NCBI RefSeq assembly: GCF_030758295.1
Contig: NZ_CP132335.1
Location: 3,200,412-3,264,411 of the forward strand
Origin: Pararhizobium sp. IMCC21322
GTDB lineage: Bacteria; Pseudomonadota; Alphaproteobacteria; Rhizobiales; GCA-2746425
Reading direction: 5' to 3'
DNA length: 64,000 nt
In this document: in pieces, positions 48,010 through 56,088 of the stretch
Numbering within the stretch: the stretch's first letter is position 1
Layout of the letters: each line of letters opens with the position of its first letter
Translations under genes and position numbers: made by a program
Notes under the pieces: generated by a model
What the model saw: the letters and a program-made list of their open reading frames with translations, nothing else
The model's database searches: none
What the model was told of the DNA's origin: nothing

Positions 48010-48678
48010 TCACTCTCCGCCAATGACAGCAGTCGAAATCAGGTCTTCACCAGACCTGAAATTGGCAATGTCTTCACTGAGGTTTTGATAGGCGCGTGCC
48101 GCCAACATCACAAAACTGATGGGCACACTAAGCAGGAACCACCACTGCATAACATCATCGGTGCCCAGCATGATCTGAAAATTGGCTGCCGAATTCACAA
48201 CAACTTGCGTGGAGGTGACAACAACAACCCAGCAAATGCCAATCCATAGAACCGCATCCAACGACAGGCACAGCATCTGTCCGACACGCGGTAGATTTGT
48301 CCGAAATTCTGAAAAAGCGAGATGGGTCCGCAGCCGGACGTTATAGGCACATCCGAACCAGGTCATTATCAAAAAGAGATAAGGCGGCAGGGTCGTGGAC
48401 CAGGGCACCTGTTCATTGAAAACGAACCGCCGCACGACTTCCACAAAGATGATACCGGCGATCAGCAAATAGCTCCACACCATCAACGCACGTTCAAGAT
48501 GCTTTTCGATGAACGGGCTGAGCTCATAGACTTTCGCGATCAACCCGGCCCCAAGCAAGACAGTAATCAGCCCGATAAGCCAGATACCCGGTCCACCAAA
48601 GGCCTCTTTCATCCCCCAGGAATCACCTGCAAGAATTGCGGTAAAAACAGCCGCAACATCTCCAAAAATGGAGCCCAT
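48010..48678 (-). CDS. TRAP transporter small permease (DctQ type)
   Basis: This 222-residue protein has four to five predicted helices and the DctQ-like text LIAGIIFVEVVRRFVFNEQVPWSTTLPPYLFLIMTWFG. It is the small membrane subunit between the binding protein and the large permease. The N-terminus is longer than in many DctQ proteins. It is transcribed before the large permease with a 10-bp gap and lies after the hairpin at 48782-48819. Confidence 0.9.
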   Translation of the reverse strand: MGSIFGDVAAVFTAILAGDSWGMKEAFGGPGIWLIGLITVLLGAGLIAKVYELSPFIEKHLERALMVWSYLLIAGIIFVEVVRRFVFNEQVPWSTTLPPYLFLIMTWFGCAYNVRLRTHLAFSEFRTNLPRVGQMLCLSLDAVLWIGICWVVVVTSTQVVVNSAANFQIMLGTDDVMQWWFLLSVPISFVMLAARAYQNLSEDIANFRSGEDLISTAVIGGE

Positions 48679-48781
48679 AACTGATTTCCTCCCCAGAAAT
48701 CATATCGCCCTGATTGTCAGGCCCAAGCTTGCTGCCAGGTTCAAGCCTACCGACATGTCCTGGCTTGGGTGGCAACGAACC

Positions 48782-48819
48782 ATGCTGGCGGTTTGTGTAC
48801 TTCCGCAAACCGCCAGCAT
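48782..48819. terminator. 14-bp perfect hairpin between TRAP binding-protein and small permease genes
   Basis: ATGCTGGCGGTTTG (48782-48795) pairs perfectly with CAAACCGCCAGCAT (48806-48819) around a 10-nt loop. No T-run follows on the minus strand. Such hairpins after a binding-protein gene often stabilise that message or reduce read-through to the permease genes. Confidence 0.7.
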
Positions 48820-48829
48820 TTTAGTTGGA

Positions 48830-50062
48830 TTAACCGCGCCACCAGCGACGTGGTTCAACATTTTCCGGCAACATGTCAGCAGGAACTTCACGGGCGACCT
48901 TGTGGATATCCGCGTAAGTATCGATACCGCCAGACCAGTTGTTCAGACGCTCGCGCCAAGGCGCCCATGGCTCTGGATTAAACTCCGGAGAGCACATTTC
49001 TTCCGCCATCTTGATCTGATCAGCTGGAAGGAAGGCTGGACGCACATTGTTTTTGACGAAAATTGTGTCCGGAAGCTGTGGATCGGAGAAGCCGACCGTT
49101 TTCACAAGAGCTGCTTCGTTGGCTGCCTGCACGTGGACCTGCGCCAGATAGGATGATTCCATAATGGCATCCTGCAGATGTCCGTCCATGGCATCAAACA
49201 CTTTTGCCGACATGGAAGTGTGCTCGGTTCCGCAGAAGAACTTCAGATCAACCGACTGGGACACAACAGGTGACATATTGGCATAGGCCACGGCTGACGC
49301 CCATGTTTCTGCACCATCAATAAGGCCCTGCTTCAAGCCATCAAGGGTTTCTTCCCAGGCCACAGGCACAGGGTTCAGGTTCAACAACTGCATGGCGATC
49401 CGGCCAAGCTGCGTACCTGTCACACGGTTTTTGGTACCAAACAGCTCTTCCAGCTTCGTCACTGTCGGCTTGTCTTCAAATTTCAGACCCAATTGAATGC
49501 CGCGCAATTCGCAATGGCTGAACAGGAACTTCAAACCGTGGCGTTTTTCAAGCGGATCACGCAGAATCCGTTGGCTTTCAGGGCTGTAAAGGAAGTGATA
49601 CTGGGACGCACGCCCCGGGAACATGTAGGCATAATCCAGCACGTTCAGATAGGGCGCACCACCGGCTGAGTTCTGTGTGGATGCAGCATAAATATCCACA
49701 ATACCCAACTGGGTTTTCTCAACACACGACAATTGACCACAAATCTGGTTGTCACCGATGAACTCAACGCGAATTTCGCCTTCGGTACGCTCTTCAAGAT
49801 CACGAGCGAACTCAAGCGCGCCAGCACGTTCAATCAGAAGGTTGCGAGCATTGAAGCCGGATGCGCCGAATTTCAGCGTGTGTTTGGCTTCTTTCTTGTA
49901 GCGCTTTGTATAAGTCGACTCAGCTGCCTGCGCGAGGGACGCCAGCGTAATACCGCCACCCATTGCACCGGCTGCCAGAAGCGTTGTTGTCAGGCCATAT
50001 TGCCCGGATAACTTGAAAAGGTCACGACGAGATATGCCACTCAAAGCATTAGAGACTTTCAT
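48830..50062 (-). CDS. TRAP transporter substrate-binding protein with Tat-type signal
   Basis: This 410-residue periplasmic protein is of the DctP family. Its N-terminus has the twin-arginine motif SRRDLFKLSG and a hydrophobic stretch ending LASLAQAAES, so Tat export is likely. The DctP fold text is FDAMDGHLQDAIMESSYLAQ and the ligand-anchoring Arg region. It lies divergent from the GMC gene and, with the two permease genes, completes a TRAP system. Confidence 0.9.
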   Translation of the reverse strand: MKVSNALSGISRRDLFKLSGQYGLTTTLLAAGAMGGGITLASLAQAAESTYTKRYKKEAKHTLKFGASGFNARNLLIERAGALEFARDLEERTEGEIRVEFIGDNQICGQLSCVEKTQLGIVDIYAASTQNSAGGAPYLNVLDYAYMFPGRASQYHFLYSPESQRILRDPLEKRHGLKFLFSHCELRGIQLGLKFEDKPTVTKLEELFGTKNRVTGTQLGRIAMQLLNLNPVPVAWEETLDGLKQGLIDGAETWASAVAYANMSPVVSQSVDLKFFCGTEHTSMSAKVFDAMDGHLQDAIMESSYLAQVHVQAANEAALVKTVGFSDPQLPDTIFVKNNVRPAFLPADQIKMAEEMCSPEFNPEPWAPWRERLNNWSGGIDTYADIHKVAREVPADMLPENVEPRRWWRG

Positions 50063-50198
50063 GAGTTCCTCCCAGAAACATCAATAATTAAGACTTGCAG
50101 TCTCAAAAATACATATTATTGTGCGATTAGCAAGTCAGAACTGGAACTGACATTTAATAGATGACGCCAAATGTGGCGTTTGGGGAGGATACCGTGCC

Positions 50199-51806
50199 AT
50201 GGAGCAATTGGAGGCCGACTACGTAATCATTGGCGCCGGTTCTGCGGGCTGCGTTATCGCCAACCGGCTCAGCGCCGACCCATCCATAAAAGTAATTCTG
50301 CTGGAAGCGGGCGGCCGCGACTGGAATCCGTGGATCCATATCCCGGTCGGTTATTTCAAAACCATGCACAATCCCAGTGTGGATTGGTGCTACACCACCG
50401 AAGCCGATCCAGGGCTGAATGGCCGAAAGCTGGATTGGCCACGTGGCAAGGTCCTGGGCGGGTCTTCTTCGCTGAATGGCTTGCTCTATGTCCGCGGACA
50501 GGCACGGGATTACGACGGGTGGCGGCAGATGGGCAATGAAGGCTGGGGCTGGGATGACGTTCTTCCCCTCTTCAAACGCGCAGAAAATCAGGAACGCGGC
50601 GAAGATGATTTCCACGGCGTCGGTGGCCCGCTGGATGTGTCCAACATGCGCCTCAGCCGTCCGATCTGTGATGCCTGGGTCGCAGCGGCCCAGAACGAGG
50701 GCTACGATTATAACGACGATTATAATGGCGCGAAGCAGGAAGGCGTCGGTTACTTTCAGCTGACCACCCGCAACGGCCGCCGCTGCAGCGCAGCCGTCGC
50801 CTATCTCAATCCGGTCAGAAATCGCGAGAACCTGCAAATCATCACCCGTGCAAATGTTCAGCGGCTCGCTATTGAAGACCGGCGCGTGACTGGCGTTGTT
50901 TTCAAAAACGCGCAAGGCAAGGAACAGACGGTCAAGGCGCGAAACGAAGTTATTTTGTCGTCCGGTTCTATCGGTTCACCACAATTGTTGATGCAGTCGG
51001 GAATTGGGGAAGCCGAACAATTGCGAAGTGCCAATATTGAAATTGTCGCCGACCTGCCCGGTGTCGGCAAAAATCTGCAGGACCACCTTCAGGCGCGTCT
51101 GGTTTACAAGTGTAATGAACCCACTTTGAACGATGAAGTACGCAGTCTGTTCAATCAGGCACGCATCGGTCTGAAATACGTTTTGTTCAGAGCTGGCCCT
51201 ATGACCATGGCAGCCAGCCTTGCTACAGGTTTTCTGAAAACAAGAAAAGAACTGGAAACACCCGATATACAGTTTCACATCCAGCCATGGTCTGCTGACA
51301 GCCCTGGCGAAGGCGTACATCCATTTTCTGCCTTCACCATGTCTGTCTGCCAACTCAGGCCGGAAAGCCGAGGAGAAATTCGCCTGAACACCAAAGACCC
51401 ATCCGGATATCCAACAATTCATCCCAATTATCTGGCAACAGAATCCGATTGCAACACAATCATCGAAGGCGTGAAAATCGCCCAGAGGATCGCCAGGCAA
51501 AAGCCGTTGGATAGCAAAATCGCCGGTCCTCATGCGCCGAAACAGGCACTGGTTGAAGACTCTGATATTCTGGAATGGGTCCGCAATACGGCCACCACCA
51601 TCTACCACCCCACAGGCACCTGCAAGATGGGATCAGATGAACAGGCTGTGGTGGATGCACGGTTGCGGGTCCATGGGATAGATGGATTGCGGATAGCGGA
51701 TTGCTCCATCATGCCGGAAATTGTATCCGGCAACACGAATGCGCCGGCCATTATGATCGGTGAAAAAGCAAGTGATTTGATCTTGGAGGACAGGCGTAGC
51801 CTCTAA
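50199..51806 (+). CDS. GMC-family FAD alcohol dehydrogenase, probable isethionate dehydrogenase (IseJ-like)
   Basis: This 535-residue flavoprotein has the N-terminal FAD motif YVIIGAGSAGCVIANRL, the GMC signature PRGKVLGGSSSLNGLLYVRG and the C-terminal active-site region TTIYHPTGTCKMGSD with the catalytic His. It resembles choline and other alcohol dehydrogenases. As the gene is divergent from the TRAP genes and 71 bp before xsc, oxidation of isethionate (2-hydroxyethanesulfonate) to sulfoacetaldehyde is the most economical role. Choline or another alcohol remains possible. Confidence 0.88.
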   Translation: MEQLEADYVIIGAGSAGCVIANRLSADPSIKVILLEAGGRDWNPWIHIPVGYFKTMHNPSVDWCYTTEADPGLNGRKLDWPRGKVLGGSSSLNGLLYVRGQARDYDGWRQMGNEGWGWDDVLPLFKRAENQERGEDDFHGVGGPLDVSNMRLSRPICDAWVAAAQNEGYDYNDDYNGAKQEGVGYFQLTTRNGRRCSAAVAYLNPVRNRENLQIITRANVQRLAIEDRRVTGVVFKNAQGKEQTVKARNEVILSSGSIGSPQLLMQSGIGEAEQLRSANIEIVADLPGVGKNLQDHLQARLVYKCNEPTLNDEVRSLFNQARIGLKYVLFRAGPMTMAASLATGFLKTRKELETPDIQFHIQPWSADSPGEGVHPFSAFTMSVCQLRPESRGEIRLNTKDPSGYPTIHPNYLATESDCNTIIEGVKIAQRIARQKPLDSKIAGPHAPKQALVEDSDILEWVRNTATTIYHPTGTCKMGSDEQAVVDARLRVHGIDGLRIADCSIMPEIVSGNTNAPAIMIGEKASDLILEDRRSL

Positions 51807-51831
51807 GACTTTCAATAATTGAATAAACACG

Positions 51832-51850
51832 CCGCATGTCACCCATGCGG
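51832..51850 (+). promoter_or_regulatory. Short hairpin between GMC dehydrogenase and xsc
   Basis: CCGCATG (51832-51838) pairs with CATGCGG (51844-51850) over a 5-nt loop, 27 bp before the xsc start. It has no T-run. It may be an mRNA-processing or regulatory hairpin, or chance. Confidence 0.3.
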
Positions 51851-51877
51851 TTCAGGGTTTGGTGAAAGGACACTGCC

Positions 51878-53656
51878 ATGAAAATGACGACCGAAGAGGC
51901 ATTTGTAAAAGTACTTCAGATGCACGGCATTGAACACGCGTTTGGCATTATCGGTTCTGCGATGATGCCTATCTCCGACTTGTTTCCCAAAGCGGGAATT
52001 AAGTTCTGGGATTGCGCCCATGAAACCAATGCTGGCATGACAGCTGACGGTTACACGCGCTCAACAGGCAAAATGAGCATGGCGATTGCTCAAAATGGTC
52101 CGGGCATCACCAATTTTGTGACCCCTGTTAAAACCGCTTTCTGGAACCACACACCGCTGCTGCTGGTCACACCTCAGGCTGCAAACAAGACAATCGGTCA
52201 GGGTGGCTTTCAGGAAATCGAACAGATGAAACTGTTTGAAGACATGGTTTGCTATCAGGAAGAAGTACGTGATCCTTCCCGCATGGCAGAAGTTCTGAAC
52301 CGGGTTATCGAAAAGGCCTGGCGCGGATCAGGTCCTGCACAAATCAACGTGCCACGTGATTACTGGACACAGGTGATTGATATAGAGATGCCGCAGATCG
52401 TGCGGCTGGAACGTCCTTCTGGCGGAAAAGAAGCCATTTCACAGGCTGCAAAACTCCTGTCGGAAGCCAAATTCCCGGTCATACTCAACGGAGCCGGCGT
52501 AATACTGGCTGGCGGCATCCCCGCGTCTGCAGCTTTGGCAGAGCGTCTCAGCTCTCCTGTATGCTGCGGTTATCAGCACAATGACGCATTCCCTGGAAGC
52601 CATCCCCTGTCCGTCGGACCACTTGGTTACAACGGTTCAAAAGCAGCTATGGAACTGATTTCCAAAGCCGACGTCGTGCTGGCTCTTGGAACCCGTCTCA
52701 ACCCATTCTCCACCTTGCCTGGCTACGGCATCGACTATTGGCCCAAAGATGCCAAGGTCATTCAGGTGGATATGAATTCAGACCGTATCGGCCTCACCAA
52801 AAAGGTCACTGTTGGAATTCAGGGTGATGCGAAACTGGTTGCAGAACAATTGCTGGAGCAATTGACAGAAGATGCTGGCAATCACGAGCGCAAGCAGCGA
52901 GAAGCACAGATCCATCAGATCAAGTCAGCCTGGCTGCAGCAATTGAGTTCGATGGATCACGAAGATGATGATCCAGGCACAAGCTGGAACGAGCGTTCGC
53001 GCAATCGCCAGCCAGATCATATGTCGCCACGCATGGCATGGCGGGCAATCCAGTCAGCATTGCCAAAAGACGCCATTATCTCGTCAGACATTGGCAATAA
53101 CTGCGCCATCGGCAACGCCTATCCGACCTTTGAGCAGGGCCGCAAATATCTGGCACCGGGCCTCTTTGGCCCATGTGGCTATGGCTTCCCGTCCATCTTG
53201 GGTGCAAAAATTGGCTGCCCTGATGTGCCTGTTGTCGGATTTGCAGGTGATGGCGCATTCGGCATTTCCATGAATGAAATGACTGCGTGTGGCCGCAATG
53301 ACTGGCCCCCGATCACCATGATCATTTTCCGCAACTACCAATGGGGCGCTGAGAAGCGCAATACCACCCTTTGGTATGAAGACAATTTTGTCGGAACTGA
53401 ACTCAATCTGGGTGTGGAATACGCAAAGGTTGCAGAAGGCTGCGGCTTGAAAGGTGTTCAGGTCACCACGATGGAAGACTTGACCAACGCACTGAACACC
53501 GCTGTTAAAGAGCAGATGGAAGACGGCATAACAACTTTCATCGAAGTGGTGCTGAATCAGGAACTGGGTGAACCATTCCGCCGCGATGCTATGAAAAAAC
53601 CAGTCGCTGTGGCAGGTATCGATCCAGCTGACATGCGCCCGCAGGCAGGCGCATAA
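51878..53656 (+). CDS. xsc: Sulfoacetaldehyde acetyltransferase
   Basis: This ThDP enzyme cleaves sulfoacetaldehyde with phosphate to acetyl phosphate and sulfite. It has 592 residues and full-length three-domain ThDP architecture. Conserved text includes AFGIIGSAMMPISDLFPKAG at the N-terminus, NPVK-equivalent AIAQNGPGITNFVTPVKTAF, and the ThDP-binding block VGFAGDGAFGISMNEMTACGRND. A strong terminator follows at 53690. It is the shared node of the taurine and isethionate routes in the window. Confidence 0.95.
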   Translation: MKMTTEEAFVKVLQMHGIEHAFGIIGSAMMPISDLFPKAGIKFWDCAHETNAGMTADGYTRSTGKMSMAIAQNGPGITNFVTPVKTAFWNHTPLLLVTPQAANKTIGQGGFQEIEQMKLFEDMVCYQEEVRDPSRMAEVLNRVIEKAWRGSGPAQINVPRDYWTQVIDIEMPQIVRLERPSGGKEAISQAAKLLSEAKFPVILNGAGVILAGGIPASAALAERLSSPVCCGYQHNDAFPGSHPLSVGPLGYNGSKAAMELISKADVVLALGTRLNPFSTLPGYGIDYWPKDAKVIQVDMNSDRIGLTKKVTVGIQGDAKLVAEQLLEQLTEDAGNHERKQREAQIHQIKSAWLQQLSSMDHEDDDPGTSWNERSRNRQPDHMSPRMAWRAIQSALPKDAIISSDIGNNCAIGNAYPTFEQGRKYLAPGLFGPCGYGFPSILGAKIGCPDVPVVGFAGDGAFGISMNEMTACGRNDWPPITMIIFRNYQWGAEKRNTTLWYEDNFVGTELNLGVEYAKVAEGCGLKGVQVTTMEDLTNALNTAVKEQMEDGITTFIEVVLNQELGEPFRRDAMKKPVAVAGIDPADMRPQAGA

Positions 53657-53689
53657 ATCAACGAACTGCTCTATGAAGCGGAAGAGACA

Positions 53690-53730
53690 CAGGCCAGCGC
53701 ATTCAAAAAGAATGTGCTGGCCTGATTTTT
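53690..53730 (+). terminator. Strong rho-independent terminator after xsc
   Basis: CAGGCCAGCGCATTC (53690-53704) pairs with GAATGTGCTGGCCTG (53710-53724), a 15-bp stem with one G-T wobble and an AAAAA loop. ATTTTTAA follows. It lies between xsc and pta. Confidence 0.9.
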
Positions 53731-53779
53731 AACCAATGATACCGATTGCCAGATAACGGCCTTAAGGATTTGAATCTTT

Positions 53780-54781
53780 ATGGAAAATCCGATGGAAGCC
53801 CTGTTGCGGGCCGCCCGTGCAAACCCGCGGCATATTGTGATGGCCGAAGGTGAAGACGACCGCATCCAGTCTGGCGCACTGCGCGCAGTCAATGACGGCA
53901 TTGCACGCGTCACACTTGTGGGCGATCAGGGCCGGATTCTGAAAAGCGACAATTTTCAGGATGACTTACCAGACGGTTTGCAGATTGTTGATCCGGCAAA
54001 ATCTGAGCTGATCAAGCCCTTTGCGCAAGAGTTCTATAAACTGCGCAAACATAAGGGCATTACATCGGAACAGGCTGCGCAAGCGGTGCTGAACCCGCTC
54101 GCATTTGCAGCCATGATGGTGCACGAAAACCACGGCGATGGAACAATAGCCGGTGCGATCTCAACCACTGCCGACACAGTGCGCGCCGCTTTGCAGATTA
54201 TCGGCACTGCGCCAGACACAGATCTGGTCTCTAGTTTTTTCCTGATGATCCTGAACAAACCCCACCACGATAAAAAAGGCGTGTTCGCATTTGCCGACGC
54301 TGGCTTGAGCATTGCGCCGAATGTTGAAGAACTGGCGACCATCGCCCTCGCCTCTGCCGCATCTTTTCAAAGACTGATCGGAGTTGAGCCGCGCGTTGCC
54401 ATGTTGAGTTTTTCAACCTTTGGAAGCGCGAAACACCCCAAAGTCGATGCCGTCTCGGCCGCGACCGCATTGGCACAATCGCGCGCACCTGCATTGAAAA
54501 TCTCTGGTGAGTTGCAGTTCGACGCGGCCTTTGTTCCCTCAGTTGCTGCCGCCAAGGCTCCGAATGCTGTCATTCAGGGCGACGCGAATATCTTCGTGTT
54601 TCCCAACCTTGAAGCGGCCAATATCGGCTATAAGATTGCACAGCGTATTGGCGGCGCGGAGGCTATTGGCCCAATTCTGCAGGGACTTGCAAAACCGGCC
54701 AATGATTTGTCCCGCGGCTGCAACGCAGACGATGTCTATAATCTTATTGCAGTCACCTGCACACAGGTGACTGCCCCATAA
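53780..54781 (+). CDS. pta: Phosphate acetyltransferase
   Basis: This enzyme converts acetyl phosphate and CoA to acetyl-CoA and phosphate. The 333-residue short Pta form has HIVMAEGEDDRIQSGALRAV at the N-terminus and the conserved PVTAGAIS-equivalent AGAISTTADTVRAALQIIG, DAGLSIAPN and SFSTFGSAKHP blocks. Its placement after xsc is the usual one for sulfonate degraders. The terminator between the genes suggests separate transcription. Confidence 0.93.
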   Translation: MENPMEALLRAARANPRHIVMAEGEDDRIQSGALRAVNDGIARVTLVGDQGRILKSDNFQDDLPDGLQIVDPAKSELIKPFAQEFYKLRKHKGITSEQAAQAVLNPLAFAAMMVHENHGDGTIAGAISTTADTVRAALQIIGTAPDTDLVSSFFLMILNKPHHDKKGVFAFADAGLSIAPNVEELATIALASAASFQRLIGVEPRVAMLSFSTFGSAKHPKVDAVSAATALAQSRAPALKISGELQFDAAFVPSVAAAKAPNAVIQGDANIFVFPNLEAANIGYKIAQRIGGAEAIGPILQGLAKPANDLSRGCNADDVYNLIAVTCTQVTAP

Positions 54782-54797
54782 GCCATCCTGCCGACGA

Positions 54798-55304
54798 TCA
54801 GATGTTCTGACCGGGAGCCAGAACAATCAGACATCCAGCAATCTTCCACTGGCCATCAGCCTGTTTTGTCAGAAAATAGGAGGCCAGCCACTGAAGACCA
54901 CGCTCATCCTTGATGTAAACACTCTGCACCGGAACGCCATCGCTGATGCTTACACCATCAAATCGGACCAGGCTGCCATTCACAACAGGTCGATGGACCT
55001 TTTGCATCCGCTGCAAGAATGCGTTCGGCGTGGCGTATTTGCTAATAACTGCCTCAGCAGCTGTCAGATAGAGCAGATCCGCCTGCTTATTGGAAATTGC
55101 CCACAAATAGGAATGGACCAAAACACGCATCTCCAGAAGTTCGGATGCCTGAAACTCTTGAGTTGAAGCAGTCAGACCGACATTAACCAGATGGTCGGTC
55201 CCGACTTTGCTGGCAGATGATTCCACCTGTTCAGCAATCGCTGGAGCCACAAGCAGTCCAAGCGACACTGCAAGCATTTTGGGAAGTTTTGAAAAATGTC
55301 TCAT
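54798..55304 (-). CDS. DUF4864-like exported protein
   Basis: This 168-residue protein has a signal peptide (MRHFSKLPKMLAVSLGLLVAPAIAEQ) and a C-terminal domain (about 70-165, TPNAFLQRMQKVHRPVVNGSLVRFDGVSISDG, ASYFLTKQADGQWKIAGCLIV) that matches the DUF4864 pattern as I recall it. ATG 55304 starts the signal; an in-frame codon at 55388 is less likely. Function is unknown. It is convergent with pta. Confidence 0.72.
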   Translation of the reverse strand: MRHFSKLPKMLAVSLGLLVAPAIAEQVESSASKVGTDHLVNVGLTASTQEFQASELLEMRVLVHSYLWAISNKQADLLYLTAAEAVISKYATPNAFLQRMQKVHRPVVNGSLVRFDGVSISDGVPVQSVYIKDERGLQWLASYFLTKQADGQWKIAGCLIVLAPGQNI

Positions 55305-55483
55305 AACGATGTCTCCTGTCTCTAAGTGCCCCGCTATAGGTGAAACGTAGGGAGTTTTGGGTCGGAAATCACCAATCTGGGCGCTCACTTCACATCAACT
55401 AATTGTTTTGCAAGGTGACCGGCATGATTCAAAAATGTAAAAATCCATTCTAAAACTCTGTATCAAAACACTTTTAAGACAGG

Positions 55484-55942
55484 TCAGATGCGCACTGGAA
55501 ATTCCTGGGTGCCCTTGATGGACCGTAAGATAAAGCTGGTGTGCATACTGGATACGCCCGGCAGTTTTGCCAGACAATTGCGGTGAATGCCGTCGTAATC
55601 GGCCACATCGCGTGCCGCAATCCTCAGAAGATAATCCGCCTCCCCGGTGGTCAGGTGGCACTCCAGAATGTCTTCAAAGCGCAGCACCGCCTGTTCAAAG
55701 GCATCAAGCACATCCTGGCTTTGGGACGTGAGAGCAATTTCCACAAATACCATGATTTTGAGGCCGAGCTTCGCGCGGTTGATCCGGGCCGCATAGCCCT
55801 CAATCACGCCATCTTCCTCCAGTAGCTTAATCCTGCGATGACAGGCAGACGCGGATAGCCCCACGGCATCGGCGAGTTCAGAAACAGGGATTGCGGAGTC
55901 CCGCTGGAGACGCCGCAATATCCCACCATCAATGCGATCCAT
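55484..55942 (-). CDS. Lrp/AsnC-family regulator, probable regulator of ald
   Basis: This 152-residue regulator has an N-terminal helix-turn-helix (residues 3-50, GGILRRLQRDSAIPVSELADAVGLSASACHRRIKLLE) and a RAM effector domain (55-150). It is divergent from ald with a 21-bp AT-rich palindrome between. Lrp-type proteins next to alanine dehydrogenase (AldR) respond to alanine and activate it, so control of ald is a good guess. Confidence 0.9.
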   Translation of the reverse strand: MDRIDGGILRRLQRDSAIPVSELADAVGLSASACHRRIKLLEEDGVIEGYAARINRAKLGLKIMVFVEIALTSQSQDVLDAFEQAVLRFEDILECHLTTGEADYLLRIAARDVADYDGIHRNCLAKLPGVSSMHTSFILRSIKGTQEFPVRI

Positions 55943-56005
55943 AGTATTTTATCCGGTTTTAAATCTATAATGTCGAATAATTACGCGAAACTCGGAGCGA
56001 TTTCC

Positions 56006-56026
56006 ATATTTTTTCGCAAAAAATAT
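56006..56026. promoter_or_regulatory. AT-rich palindrome between lrp-type gene and ald
   Basis: ATATTTTTT (56006-56014) and AAAAAATAT (56018-56026) are perfect 9-bp arms around CGC. This is an Lrp-like site in composition, placed 63 bp before ald. Binding is inferred. Confidence 0.55.
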
Positions 56027-56056
56027 CACGTAAACCGTGAAACACTGTCAACAGAT

Positions 56057-56070
56057 CTAGGGTCCGCACG
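56057..56070. repeat. Copy 3 of GGGTRCGGACCCTAG motif, opposite orientation
   Basis: CTAGGGTCCGCACG is the reverse complement of CGTGCGGACCCTAG, which matches 13 of 14 bases of the 26887-26901 copy. It lies in the leader of ald. Confidence 0.6.
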
Positions 56071-56088
56071 TCAGCTTGGGAGGCAACA

